From a virus: a stretch of 23,240 nt of DNA. Shown here in pieces: positions 1 through 8,744 of this stretch. Each line of letters opens with the position of its first letter. Within the stretch, counting starts at the first letter, position 1. The stretch lies in IMG/VR virus record IMGVR_UViG_3300009176_000659, positions 1 to 23,240 of that record; one strand, given 5' to 3'. A model generated the notes under the pieces. The model was given only the letters and a program-made list of their open reading frames with translations. It made no database searches and was not told where the DNA came from. The position numbers and the translations under genes were made by a program.

Positions 1-734
1 ACACTTCGGAATATCTGCTTGGCGATGACCGATGCACGCGTCTCGCGTGCCACGATCTCACCCGTCGCGAGTGGCTTCTCGAGGGTGTGCGCCACCTTGG
101 GGATCTGCGAACTCTTCTTCCACCCAACAAAGTCGCCGTTCCGCTTGCGCATCTGGGGCATGACTTCAGTGAGCAGGGCGGAGACGTCATCCGCCCCCAT
201 CTGAACACGGGAGAAGTAGTCCAAGTAAGTCTGGTAGAGCTGGTCCTTGGCAGCGACAACCTTGGGCCCAGCACCCTCCGCCAATGTTTTGTACATCTGC
301 GACGTTGGGTCCAGTTCGAACAACGTCTGGACTTGTTCATCTTCAGCTATGGTGAACCCTTTGAAGATCCGTGGGACAATACTGTAGGATGGCTCTGCAA
401 GGAACTTCTCCGACGCTTCCCGACCGAGTTCGATTGATCGAAGCCAGGTCCAGACGGGTGCACCTGTCTGATACTGGACGTCCTTGAACAGCGAGGAGGG
501 GATCCGGAGGAAGCGACCTAGCTGGGCAAAGGGCTTGTTCTCCGCTGTGTCCCTATGGACGTACAGCTTCCCAGCGTCCCGCCACATCTGAGCCTCGATC
601 TCCGGATCCTCCACTTCGTGGGAGGAGGGCCCAACGTGGTCCTCCGGCCCGAACTCGATTCCGGGCGGCCCGATAATCTCCGCGAGGTCCTTGTCGCGGT
701 GCGGATCAACAGGGGGACAGCTTTCCGAAACCAC
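1..734 (-). CDS. Large unknown late protein, 3' end cut by window edge
   Basis: The frame is open from a GTG at 734 to the left edge: 244 codons, with no stop. The start is placed there because GGAGGAG at 739-745 lies five bases upstream, inside the last codons of the 1502-residue gene, with a 29-base overlap. It reads MVSESCPPVDPHRDKDLAEI, then IEAQMWRDAGKLYVHRDTAE, FLRIPSSLFKDVQYQTGAP, ELGREASEKFLAEPSYSIVP and QMRKRNGDFVGWKKSSQIPK. This is clearly protein-like, mixed alpha/beta and charged, without signal peptide or membrane segments. I recognise no family. Position and coupling suggest it works with the large protein before it. Confidence 0.75.
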   Translation of the reverse strand, partial: MVSESCPPVDPHRDKDLAEIIGPPGIEFGPEDHVGPSSHEVEDPEIEAQMWRDAGKLYVHRDTAENKPFAQLGRFLRIPSSLFKDVQYQTGAPVWTWLRSIELGREASEKFLAEPSYSIVPRIFKGFTIAEDEQVQTLFELDPTSQMYKTLAEGAGPKVVAAKDQLYQTYLDYFSRVQMGADDVSALLTEVMPQMRKRNGDFVGWKKSSQIPKVAHTLEKPLATGEIVARETRASVIAKQIFRS

Positions 735-3700
735 GTTTCTCCTCCGGTGTAAAGGTACGGAACTGACCTTGGGCGTCGTTCTGGAGTTTCCCGTTCAGGA
801 ACTCCTCTTTCATTCCCTTGCTCTTGAGCCAGCTGTACATGAAGCCGTCCGAGGGATCCCTGCCCTTCAAGATGTCCACGCCATCTGGGATAGTGCTAAG
901 CTCTGAGAGGAACTCCGATACAGGCTTGAAGGCCGGACGGCCAGGAATCTTCCTGTTTATCGGGTCCGCACCGATCGTCGCGAAGCCCTTGGCGTACTTC
1001 TGCATCAAGGCCTCGACCGCCGAAGGCTGGTATAGCAAGACGTGCGTGCGGCCCTCAGAGGTCTCTATGATCTGCGTCTTCACCGTCCGCAGGACAGGGT
1101 TCGTTCGTGCCATAGAGTCGATCACGTTCTGTACGTTTACGACTCCAAGGTCTTTCGGATCCGACTTCACCCAGAATGAGATAGCAGGACGCTTGGCTTC
1201 AACGAGCTCCTGTAGAGCTGTGTCGGCAAGCTGAGCAGGCGCGAAGCGCTTGATGTCCACATCAGCGTCCCAGCCGCGTTCGCGACCGAGACCCCATACG
1301 CGTTCAAGCTGACCCTCGATCTTCGGGCCCTCCTGGGAAGACGGAATGCGGCCCAGTGCTTCCATCGCCTCCAGCGGGTGATCGAAGCGCTGCTTCTCGC
1401 CCGAGAGAAGGGACTCTACGTAGACGCCATCCCCCTCGATCGAGACCTTGTAACCCTTCCACGCTGCTTCTTCCGTGAGATCCTTGACGCTGATGCTCTT
1501 CAGATTGATATGGGCAAGATCGCCCAAGGTCATGGTCGGGGGAAGTTTGCTCTGTACATGCCTGTCGAATACGATACGCGGCACGACAGGCGTGCTTTCC
1601 GGTTGGCCTTCCTTGATCAGGCGGCGTGCTGCGTTCCGCAGTGTCACCGCTTCCATAGCCTCGCCTTGATCCCTACCCAGGATCCAGGACTTGAACTGTG
1701 ACACCCTGTCGTGTGGATCGATGATCGAGAAGTTGATGTTCGAACGGTCCTGATCCAGACCCTCGCCGACACGCTGGATCTTGCGGACCTGCTTACGCTC
1801 GGTGTCACTCAACTCCTGATCAGTCAGCTTCTCATCGAACGGACGAGAGCGCTCCCTTGTCGCGAGGTCGATCTCAAGCCTTCCTTCAGGATCCCTTCTC
1901 CAGAGATGCTGCGACGAGGGCTCGAAGCCCGCAGGATACGAGCCCTCTTCGTAGCGTGGGGCATCATAGATCATCTTCCCGGGAATGATCTCACCCGTAC
2001 TCTTTGACTCCGGAACTAGGAGGGTATTTGACCGTTCAAGGTGAGATACGCTTCCCCGCTCGGCTACCTGAGCCTCTTCCTGAATGAAGTCCCCAGCCGC
2101 AGCACCACCTGGGCTCCGACCGAGAAGCTTCTTCTTCCCACGTGCACCGGCGACACGGTCTATCGGGCCGTACGATTCTGTGGGCCCGTACCGTAGCTCC
2201 ATCTTGAACGTAGAGACAGGCGTCGTGGACAGGGTTATCGTCCCGTCCGATGCGACAAAGCCCTTCACGATCTGATGCCCGAACTCGTTCTCCGGGTCAT
2301 CCGTGGTGAACACGGAGCTGCGCCAGAAGCTTCTGTCCCGGTTAGTGTTGTGCCCTTCTACGTCGACCAAGCCGTTCGCTGCAAGGTCGACCGTGAAGCG
2401 CTTCGCCGTTCCGTCGTCATGCGCGACGATGCGATGCGTCCCAGTCGCCTGCGGAACCTGCCCGTAGATGCTCGTGAGCGGAACCTCCTGCTCCTCCCCA
2501 GTTTGCAGGTTCCGGATCCAGACCATGTCTGGACGGGTGATCCTCTCCTCCGTCTCGTATACAGGAGTTGTCTTACCCTTCTTAGCCCGAGCCGCTGCAG
2601 CTTCCGCAGCCTTCTCTTCCGCTGACAGGGCTCCGGGCGTAGCCGGACCACCAGGTAGGATGCCAGGCGTACGAGACTCCCTGGACAATGCTCCGGTCGT
2701 GGAACGTACGTTATGCTCCTCTCCAGCCGCGACCGTTAAGTCCCGTGCCAGGAGCTTCAACGAGTGAGGCTTCCCCGCTTCTTCCCAGGCTTCACGCGGC
2801 GAAGCCCCGTGGCGTATGCTCTCCGCCATACGACGTGCCCCAGGTGAAGCACGCTCCGCACGTGCGAGAATGGCTTCCACGTCCGCAGCGTGGTTTACCC
2901 CATCTGCAGCTTCACCCGGTACAGTGTTAAGCCAGTGCCCCTGCGTATCTGCTTCGGTCGGAACGTACGGCTCCTTAGGCGGCTTGGGCTTCGTAGGCGC
3001 AGCCGTCGCGGCCTTCTTTCGGACAGGAGCAACGTACGGAGCATTCGTCCGTGAGCCATACTTCTCAAGCTGCTTCTGCCGCTCCGTCAAGCGAGCAATA
3101 CGACCCGCGTCCTTCTTCGGATTAAGCTTCCTCTTCTGCCGTTCCAGCTCATTGATGAAGCGCTGTGTCCAAGGCGACAGCTCGCCCTGTGGCTGTTCTT
3201 CTCGCGCTGCCCTGGCTACCTTGGTCGCCGTCGCAGCTGCCTCAGTCGCCGCGTCCTCTGCAGCCGTTGGCGCAGGATCCAGGCGACGCGCACCGGGGAT
3301 CTCGACACCAGGCGTAGACGCAGGCACCACCCGCTGAGCGGGAGCGGCTACGGGAGCCTCGCGTGAAGCGGCCTCTACACGAGCCTCCAGGCGCAGGCGT
3401 AGCCTTGCAGCCTTACGTGCGTTCACTATCCCCAGCGAGGCGACTGCTTCCCTAGGACTGCTCCCCTGTTGGAGCATCGTACTCAACTGTTGAGTCTGAT
3501 CTCGTGTCAACACCATGTCTGCGTCACGTGCAGCTTGCATCACGTGACCTGGTGTGACTTGAGGTGCGGCCGCGGTCTCTATCGCAGGCGCAGCCTCTAC
3601 ACCAGGCGTAGCCGGTCTCAGGTCAATCTTGGTCGTGACCGGCTCTACATCCGATGCCGCAGGCGCCGTAGACGTTGACCCAGGTGTGCCCGAGGTGTCA

Positions 3701-5214
3701 GTCCATTTCTGACGTGCAGCTGCCAGCGTGGCATCCGCTTCCGCCTGACGGGCAGCGTGCCGCGCTCGCCCCTCTTCCTGTCCAGCACGGAAGGCTGCCG
3801 CGCCTTCAGCCTGCGTGGTAGCAGTCGCCGTTTCCGCCGCAGGACCGGCTATGACCTGTGCCTGGATACGGCCCGCAGGTGTCTGCACCTCCACATTCGT
3901 TCCCGCTGTAGGCACAACACCCGTATGCGAGGCGCTACCCGCAGGCGCCGCGTCAGGCATCGGGGTGCCCACCGTACGGGTCTTCTTCTGCGGAAGCATG
4001 AGCCCGTTTATACGGGACACCACGCCGGGGTGCGCTGAGTAGGCGTTCTCTATCGAGACAGGCGTTCCTTGTGCCTGTGCAGACTCGATGAGCTGACGTA
4101 TCGCTACCACCTGCTGTTGGAAGCCCTTCGGATTATCCGGATTGGATTGAAAGCGTACAGGCGTTCGTTCTGTACCGATAACCAGATCGAAGCGCGCTCC
4201 GTAGTTCGCCCCAAGCGAGGGATCGATGACCCACTGCTTTGGAAGAATATCCTCCATCGCCTGGATAACCTTCTTCGCCTGCGCAACAGGAGGTGTCTGT
4301 TCCGCTCCTGCTTGTATCCCCGCCGCGACCACCGCACGTGCGGACTTCGTGGACGAGGACACGCCACCACGTACCCCGGCGAGCACCGACTCAGCGTTAT
4401 CCGTCGAAGTGTTAAGGCTCTTCGCGATCGAGTCCACCATCTGCTGCGTACGGGTTCCCAGCTCCGCACGCGTGACAGAGTGGAGCAAGGGAAAGATGAT
4501 CGCCTCGCCCGCTCCGCCGAGCGACATGTCCCGAAGGACGTTCATCGCCCTGTCCTCACCCGAGTCCGCCTTGGCAAAGGTCGAGAACGCGGCGCCCGCG
4601 GTTATACCCGCGGTCACGTTTCGCACTACATCGAGCCCCTCACCTACACGCCAGATTGCGTTGGAACCCTTGACAATGGCCCCGCCAGGGACCAAGGTGC
4701 CTACGAGGTTGCCCATGAGGTCCGGAGCGCGTGATGCTATCCCAGCCGCAGTCGGATTCAGCTTCTGGCCCAAGGTGGGCTGTTGCAGATACTGCTCGAA
4801 GGTCTTCCTATCCTCTTCCCCGCTCTTCTCGAGCTTCTCATACGTAGACGGAAAGAAGGCCGAGACGGGGTACATCACGCCACGCAAGGCGGATGTAAGT
4901 GTCCCACGTGAGACGGCCAACGCAGCATCAGCATCACGCACTGGAGGAACCGGACCGTGCTCCGTCTCCGCCCGCTTCTTGATCGCTGCAGCCAGCTCCG
5001 TGCCAAGCGGTGTAGGCTTCCGCACAGTCGCAGGCCCGATCCCATCCGCCTGACGACGCTCGTCGATAGCGTCTAGGTCTTCCCGCTTAGCCGGTGCGCT
5101 TGCGAGTATCGCTTCCAGGGTATGCGTGGCTGTAGGAGGCGGAGCCGCTGCAGGAGCAGGCCCCGAGACCAGTTCCATCAGCGTCTCGTATGCACCCTTC
5201 TGGTCGCCCAGCAT
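706..5214 (-). CDS. Very large internal or late virion protein, multidomain
   Basis: The product is about 1502 residues. I use the ATG at 5214, which overlaps the upstream stop by one base and has GGAG seven bases before it; a GTG at 5217 is also possible. The N-terminal 270 residues include Gly/Ala-rich hydrophobic stretches (LVPGGAIVKGSNAIWRVGEG, then NVTAGITAGAAFSTFAKADS), suggesting membrane contact. The middle (about 400-900) is Ala/Pro/Thr-rich linker with TPGV-type repeats and two related G(S/A)SPREA helical units near 3421-3480 and 2768-2830. The C-terminal 600 residues look globular (VWIRNLQTGEEQEVPLTSIY, then YKVSIEGDGVYVESLLSGEK and RPAISFWVKSDPKDLGVVNV), with no family I recognise. 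Size and place suggest an ejected protein, perhaps acting in the new host cell. No enzyme motif is identified. Confidence 0.75.
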   Translation of the reverse strand: MLGDQKGAYETLMELVSGPAPAAAPPPTATHTLEAILASAPAKREDLDAIDERRQADGIGPATVRKPTPLGTELAAAIKKRAETEHGPVPPVRDADAALAVSRGTLTSALRGVMYPVSAFFPSTYEKLEKSGEEDRKTFEQYLQQPTLGQKLNPTAAGIASRAPDLMGNLVGTLVPGGAIVKGSNAIWRVGEGLDVVRNVTAGITAGAAFSTFAKADSGEDRAMNVLRDMSLGGAGEAIIFPLLHSVTRAELGTRTQQMVDSIAKSLNTSTDNAESVLAGVRGGVSSSTKSARAVVAAGIQAGAEQTPPVAQAKKVIQAMEDILPKQWVIDPSLGANYGARFDLVIGTERTPVRFQSNPDNPKGFQQQVVAIRQLIESAQAQGTPVSIENAYSAHPGVVSRINGLMLPQKKTRTVGTPMPDAAPAGSASHTGVVPTAGTNVEVQTPAGRIQAQVIAGPAAETATATTQAEGAAAFRAGQEEGRARHAARQAEADATLAAARQKWTDTSGTPGSTSTAPAASDVEPVTTKIDLRPATPGVEAAPAIETAAAPQVTPGHVMQAARDADMVLTRDQTQQLSTMLQQGSSPREAVASLGIVNARKAARLRLRLEARVEAASREAPVAAPAQRVVPASTPGVEIPGARRLDPAPTAAEDAATEAAATATKVARAAREEQPQGELSPWTQRFINELERQKRKLNPKKDAGRIARLTERQKQLEKYGSRTNAPYVAPVRKKAATAAPTKPKPPKEPYVPTEADTQGHWLNTVPGEAADGVNHAADVEAILARAERASPGARRMAESIRHGASPREAWEEAGKPHSLKLLARDLTVAAGEEHNVRSTTGALSRESRTPGILPGGPATPGALSAEEKAAEAAAARAKKGKTTPVYETEERITRPDMVWIRNLQTGEEQEVPLTSIYGQVPQATGTHRIVAHDDGTAKRFTVDLAANGLVDVEGHNTNRDRSFWRSSVFTTDDPENEFGHQIVKGFVASDGTITLSTTPVSTFKMELRYGPTESYGPIDRVAGARGKKKLLGRSPGGAAAGDFIQEEAQVAERGSVSHLERSNTLLVPESKSTGEIIPGKMIYDAPRYEEGSYPAGFEPSSQHLWRRDPEGRLEIDLATRERSRPFDEKLTDQELSDTERKQVRKIQRVGEGLDQDRSNINFSIIDPHDRVSQFKSWILGRDQGEAMEAVTLRNAARRLIKEGQPESTPVVPRIVFDRHVQSKLPPTMTLGDLAHINLKSISVKDLTEEAAWKGYKVSIEGDGVYVESLLSGEKQRFDHPLEAMEALGRIPSSQEGPKIEGQLERVWGLGRERGWDADVDIKRFAPAQLADTALQELVEAKRPAISFWVKSDPKDLGVVNVQNVIDSMARTNPVLRTVKTQIIETSEGRTHVLLYQPSAVEALMQKYAKGFATIGADPINRKIPGRPAFKPVSEFLSELSTIPDGVDILKGRDPSDGFMYSWLKSKGMKEEFLNGKLQNDAQGQFRTFTPEEKRGFGKLSPC
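739..745 (-). promoter_or_regulatory. Shine-Dalgarno that sets the GTG start at 734
   Basis: GGAGGAG is followed by AAAC and then GTG. It lies within the coding end of the preceding gene, whose stop is 29 bases past the new start, so ribosomes finishing the large gene could re-initiate here. This is the main evidence for the start of the edge gene. Confidence 0.75.
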
Positions 5215-6905
5215 CACCTAACTCCGCCGTCGGGTGTGGGTATCTCAGACATGGGCTTGCCCGCCTGCAGAAGCCGCATGATCGCACCGTAGTCCTTCTT
5301 CTGCAGGGCGTCAAGCAGCTCCTGCGTGTGCGCACGGATCATGGCCTTCGTGTCCTCTGAAGTCGCAGGATCCATCATCTGCTTCGCGAGAGCATCACCA
5401 TGTGCCTTGACCTGACTCTCGACCTGGGCACCATACGCAGCAGCGATGTCCAGAGAGGGGCCTGCTGGCTTCCCGCCGCGCAGGACCTTCTCGATGTTGG
5501 GCGTCAGAGCGGGCTGCCCCGAACCTGCGATGGCGTCCAGCGTATTCACTGCGCCGGACACACCCGCTCGTCCAGCACCGACTGTCATCGCTCCCGCCTT
5601 CGTGGCAAGCGGCACTCCGTACGCGGCGACCATTGCCGCACCCTCCGGCCCAACTATCGGTGTGACCCCCTTCATGAGGGCAATGTAGAACATCGCCTTC
5701 GTGCTTGGCGGTGGGGTGCCAGTGATCCCGTGTATCTTCTTGAACTCCGTGTAGGCCTTGTCCATGAACTGCTGCTGCTTATCGGGATCCTTCTCGTGTT
5801 GCGCTAGGGTAATGAGCTGGTCGAACGTTGCACTCTTCTCCTTCGCTTGCTCGATGTCTAGGTTCATCTTGTTCCCCTGAGCCACGGTGAGAAGACGCTG
5901 CGCTTCCTTCATCTTGTCAGGAGGAAGCTCGATGTCCATGTTCTTCCCGGCCATGTACTTCCGCGCCTGGTCCATAGCGACTTCACTCGTTATGCCCTCT
6001 GGATTATCCGAGTTGGCCATGAGGAACTGAGCGAACGCTCCCGTAGCGATTGCCGTCTCCTGCTTGAACTTCTTTGTCTGCAAGCCCAGTTCGCCGGCAC
6101 GGAGTTCGTTTGCCCTCCGCTGAATCGCCTTCTCTTGCGCTGACATACTCAGAGGGACCTTGAAGCCCGGGGGCCTCTTGAAGTTCGGGTCGAAGGCCTC
6201 GTGCGACAGGACCTGAAGTGTCACGCCATCTACGTCCGGGAACTCACCCTTTAGAGTGTTGACGACCCCTGCAGCCTTCTCTTCGATCCACTCTTTCGTG
6301 TAGGGCTGAGACGTACGCAGTCTGGCCATCACGCCTTGTGGATCCGTACGCAGGGCGTAGCTCTCAGTGTTCACTGGCTGCTGTTCGAGCATCATCTGCG
6401 CGACAACATCATCAGGGTTCTCTTCCGCGCGCTTCATAATCGCGCCCTTTGACGCGGCCGAGAAGTCCGATTCAGTCTTCGCCTTTGCAGCGTCCGCAGC
6501 GGCCTTCGCCCGGGTCGAAGCAAGCTCAGGAGAGACCGCGTACGTCGGGGGCTTGAAGGCGGCAGCTTCGTCCTTCAGTGCCTGATGCTCTTTCCTGTGC
6601 ATGAGTTTAGGGATAAACCCTTCGCCCTCGTGCTCCTTGAGCTTAAGGAGCGCGGGATTCAAGCTATCTGCTACTGACGCTGCCGCCAACGTCGACAGCT
6701 CTGGATGATCAGTCGCAAGCTGAGTGAGTGTGGTTTTCAGGGTATCGGCATGCTTCTTCGCCTCGTCGATCCTGTCCTGCTTCGCCTGCTTCATCTTCTG
6801 CATCTGCATCATGGCAGCCATGGCGCCCTGCAGGGACTCTGACAGCTGCTCAGCGAGAGTCGGCTGAGTAACAAGCCGACCGTTCTTCATAACCGTTTCT
6901 GGCAT
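5214..6905 (-). CDS. Coiled-coil internal virion-type protein
   Basis: The product is 563 residues with ATG at 6905 and AGGAG six bases upstream. The N-terminal 130 residues are strongly helical and rich in Met/Gln/Lys (QGAMAAMMQMQKMKQAKQDR, then EAKKHADTLKTTLTQLATDH), probably a coiled coil. Further Ala/Lys helices follow (ASTRAKAAADAAKAKTESDF). Around residues 400-470 a Gly/Ala-rich hydrophobic region (KGVTPIVGPEGAAMVAAYGV, then GAGRAGVSGAVNTLDAIAGS) could insert into a membrane. The C-terminus is helical. A large helical protein of this kind after the fibre genes is what podoviruses use to form a DNA-ejection channel. That role is an inference; no lytic transglycosylase motif is visible. 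Confidence 0.7.
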   Translation of the reverse strand: MPETVMKNGRLVTQPTLAEQLSESLQGAMAAMMQMQKMKQAKQDRIDEAKKHADTLKTTLTQLATDHPELSTLAAASVADSLNPALLKLKEHEGEGFIPKLMHRKEHQALKDEAAAFKPPTYAVSPELASTRAKAAADAAKAKTESDFSAASKGAIMKRAEENPDDVVAQMMLEQQPVNTESYALRTDPQGVMARLRTSQPYTKEWIEEKAAGVVNTLKGEFPDVDGVTLQVLSHEAFDPNFKRPPGFKVPLSMSAQEKAIQRRANELRAGELGLQTKKFKQETAIATGAFAQFLMANSDNPEGITSEVAMDQARKYMAGKNMDIELPPDKMKEAQRLLTVAQGNKMNLDIEQAKEKSATFDQLITLAQHEKDPDKQQQFMDKAYTEFKKIHGITGTPPPSTKAMFYIALMKGVTPIVGPEGAAMVAAYGVPLATKAGAMTVGAGRAGVSGAVNTLDAIAGSGQPALTPNIEKVLRGGKPAGPSLDIAAAYGAQVESQVKAHGDALAKQMMDPATSEDTKAMIRAHTQELLDALQKKDYGAIMRLLQAGKPMSEIPTPDGGVR

Positions 6906-6914
6906 GTTAAGCTC

Positions 6915-8744
6915 CTAAGACCCGGCGCCAGCTGCCATGATGATATACGGGGCGATAGCCCCAATCAACTGAAGCCACTGGTTCCCGCCACTCTGCGTAG
7001 GCGGAATGATCTGTCCCGCACCAGTAGCGAGGTTCACAGCCTGATTGAGATACGCAGGCGTGTTCGTATCCCGGAAGTTCTGATAGTTCAGCCCGGCAGC
7101 GGTCGACTGTCCTTGTAGATCAATCCCAGCGAGGCCCATAGCGGTCTTCGCGAAGTCACTATAAGGCTGCGTCGTCGCCGAGCTGATCCCGGGGATCGCG
7201 CCCAAGGTACCGAGCTGTATTCCGGCGTTCGCACGAGCCTGATCCGCGGCAGATGTGAACAAGCCCTGTAGGCCGGGGATCGCACTCAAGTTCGCCAGGT
7301 TCTGTTGCAGCGTACGGTTCTGTACGTTCTCGTACGGCTGTGCTGCACCAGTCGCCATACCAGGCGCCATGCCCATGGTCTGGACACGACGATCCTGTGC
7401 CTGTCCCAGGACCTGAGCGATGAGCTGGCTCTGCTGGGAGTTGATATCCGCCATTCCACGTGAGGAGCCCCGTGCCACGGCCTCTGCGACGTCCGAACCT
7501 GCGCTGAGACCCATCTTGCCGAACTGCTCGCGGATCTGAGCGTTCTGGTCCTCGATACCCATCATCCCGCGAGTCTGGATATCGTTCAACGCTCCGGTGA
7601 TGTTCGGTGCACCACCATTCGCTAGCATCTCGTACCACGAGGGGACAGTAGAACCAATCCAGCCGAGCCCCTGCGTCTGGGGATCGTAGCTATGATTCAT
7701 CTGGCTCGAGATCATGTTCTTCAGCGGGCTCACGTCTCCAATGGGGTTGAAGCCTTGCAGGCTGTCCATGATCCCCATGGCCCGGTCGGAATAGTCTCCC
7801 GCGTAGTTCGTCGCGATCGAACTCTGTCCAAGTGCCGCACCGGAAAGAAGGCCGTTCAGCCCTACGTTCAGGTTCCCGGGGTAGTTCGGCTGGTTTACCC
7901 GATAGTTGTTCGAGAAGAAATTCGCCAATACCTGTTGCAGACCCGAGACGTTCGGATTAACCAAGCCCGAGACGTTCACGTTGCTTGAATTGGAACCACC
8001 GCCGGAGCCACCACCACTAGAACTACCACCACCACCCCCGGTAACTGGGCCTCCACTCTCGTTCGTACTCTTTCCGGGATAGTCCGTCCCATTCGGATGC
8101 GGATCATCCCCAGGCTTTGTTCCGGGCGGCCAGCAGCCAGCTGCCCCGTTGGGCATGATCTGCCATTCCGTTCCTTCAGGGCACGGAGAGCCAGGTTGCG
8201 TGCCAGGTGCGACGGGAGATTGACAACCGCCAAACGGGCCGAGAACGTCCCCATTCGGGCAGCTTCGGCAGACACTGTTCACTGAGTCCCAGAACTGACC
8301 AGAGGGACAGTTGTGCTGCGCTTCCGGGCTTATGTACGGTGGTTTCGAGGTTCCAGTACTAGTCCCACCAGTACCCTCACCACCCTCGATCGAGCTCGCT
8401 TGGCGCATCCGCGTAGGCGTGCCCGTGAGCGAGCCCATCGCTCCGCCCGTCTGCATCGCAGTCTGCGCGGACGCGGTCAAGTAGGGATTGACGTACTGCT
8501 GCGGCTGCATCTGAGCGAAGCTCTGCCCGCCCGACGAGGCCACGCCTGCGTACGGCGTGATCGGCGCAGGCGCAGGCTTCGGGGCCGTCGGCTTCGGGGC
8601 AGTCCCAGGTGCCTGTTGCGTCTGCTGCTGCAGCATGCTATCCATCGTCTGATAGCGTGCCAGCGTGTCCGCCTTCTGCTGGGCATACGGATCGTAGCCC
8701 AGCGTGCCGAGTCCAAAGTAATCATCCTGCAACGTAGTAGGCAT
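6915..8744 (-). CDS. Large virion protein with Cys-rich knob and Gly/Ser linker
   Basis: The product is 609 residues. Its ATG overlaps the upstream stop by one base and has GAGGA seven bases before it. The N-terminus is Gln/Pro/Ala-rich. Residues 146-204 carry six cysteines in CPxG-type repeats (CPSGQFWDSVNSVCRSCPNG, then CPEGTEWQIMPNGAAGC). Residues 231-254 are a Gly/Ser linker (GGGGGSSSGGGSGGGSNSS). The rest is Ala/Gly/Gln-rich and helical (NDIQTRGMMGIEDQNAQIRE, then QLIAQVLGQAQDRRVQTMGM), ending in a hydrophobic stretch (WLQLIGAIAPYIIMAAGAGS). It looks like an internal ejection-type or tail-hub protein. No enzyme motif is visible, and the Cys-rich module is unusual for such a protein. Confidence 0.72.
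   Translation of the reverse strand: MPTTLQDDYFGLGTLGYDPYAQQKADTLARYQTMDSMLQQQTQQAPGTAPKPTAPKPAPAPITPYAGVASSGGQSFAQMQPQQYVNPYLTASAQTAMQTGGAMGSLTGTPTRMRQASSIEGGEGTGGTSTGTSKPPYISPEAQHNCPSGQFWDSVNSVCRSCPNGDVLGPFGGCQSPVAPGTQPGSPCPEGTEWQIMPNGAAGCWPPGTKPGDDPHPNGTDYPGKSTNESGGPVTGGGGGSSSGGGSGGGSNSSNVNVSGLVNPNVSGLQQVLANFFSNNYRVNQPNYPGNLNVGLNGLLSGAALGQSSIATNYAGDYSDRAMGIMDSLQGFNPIGDVSPLKNMISSQMNHSYDPQTQGLGWIGSTVPSWYEMLANGGAPNITGALNDIQTRGMMGIEDQNAQIREQFGKMGLSAGSDVAEAVARGSSRGMADINSQQSQLIAQVLGQAQDRRVQTMGMAPGMATGAAQPYENVQNRTLQQNLANLSAIPGLQGLFTSAADQARANAGIQLGTLGAIPGISSATTQPYSDFAKTAMGLAGIDLQGQSTAAGLNYQNFRDTNTPAYLNQAVNLATGAGQIIPPTQSGGNQWLQLIGAIAPYIIMAAGAGS

Noticed and set aside
518-709. 63-residue minus-strand frame starting with TTG
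   Set aside because: It is Arg/Ser/Thr-rich and overlaps the GTG-initiated edge gene, whose protein is far more natural and has a strong ribosome site.
4226-5053. 275-residue open frame on the plus strand
   Set aside because: It is antisense to the giant gene, Ser/Ala/Arg-rich, without a ribosome site or recognisable domain. Long antisense frames are expected in GC-rich coding DNA. The 221-residue frame at 4069-4734 was rejected for the same reason.
706-5214. Tape-measure protein call for the giant gene
   Set aside because: The product has linker, membrane-like and globular parts in place of a long helical repeat, and no tail-tube or chaperone genes are nearby.
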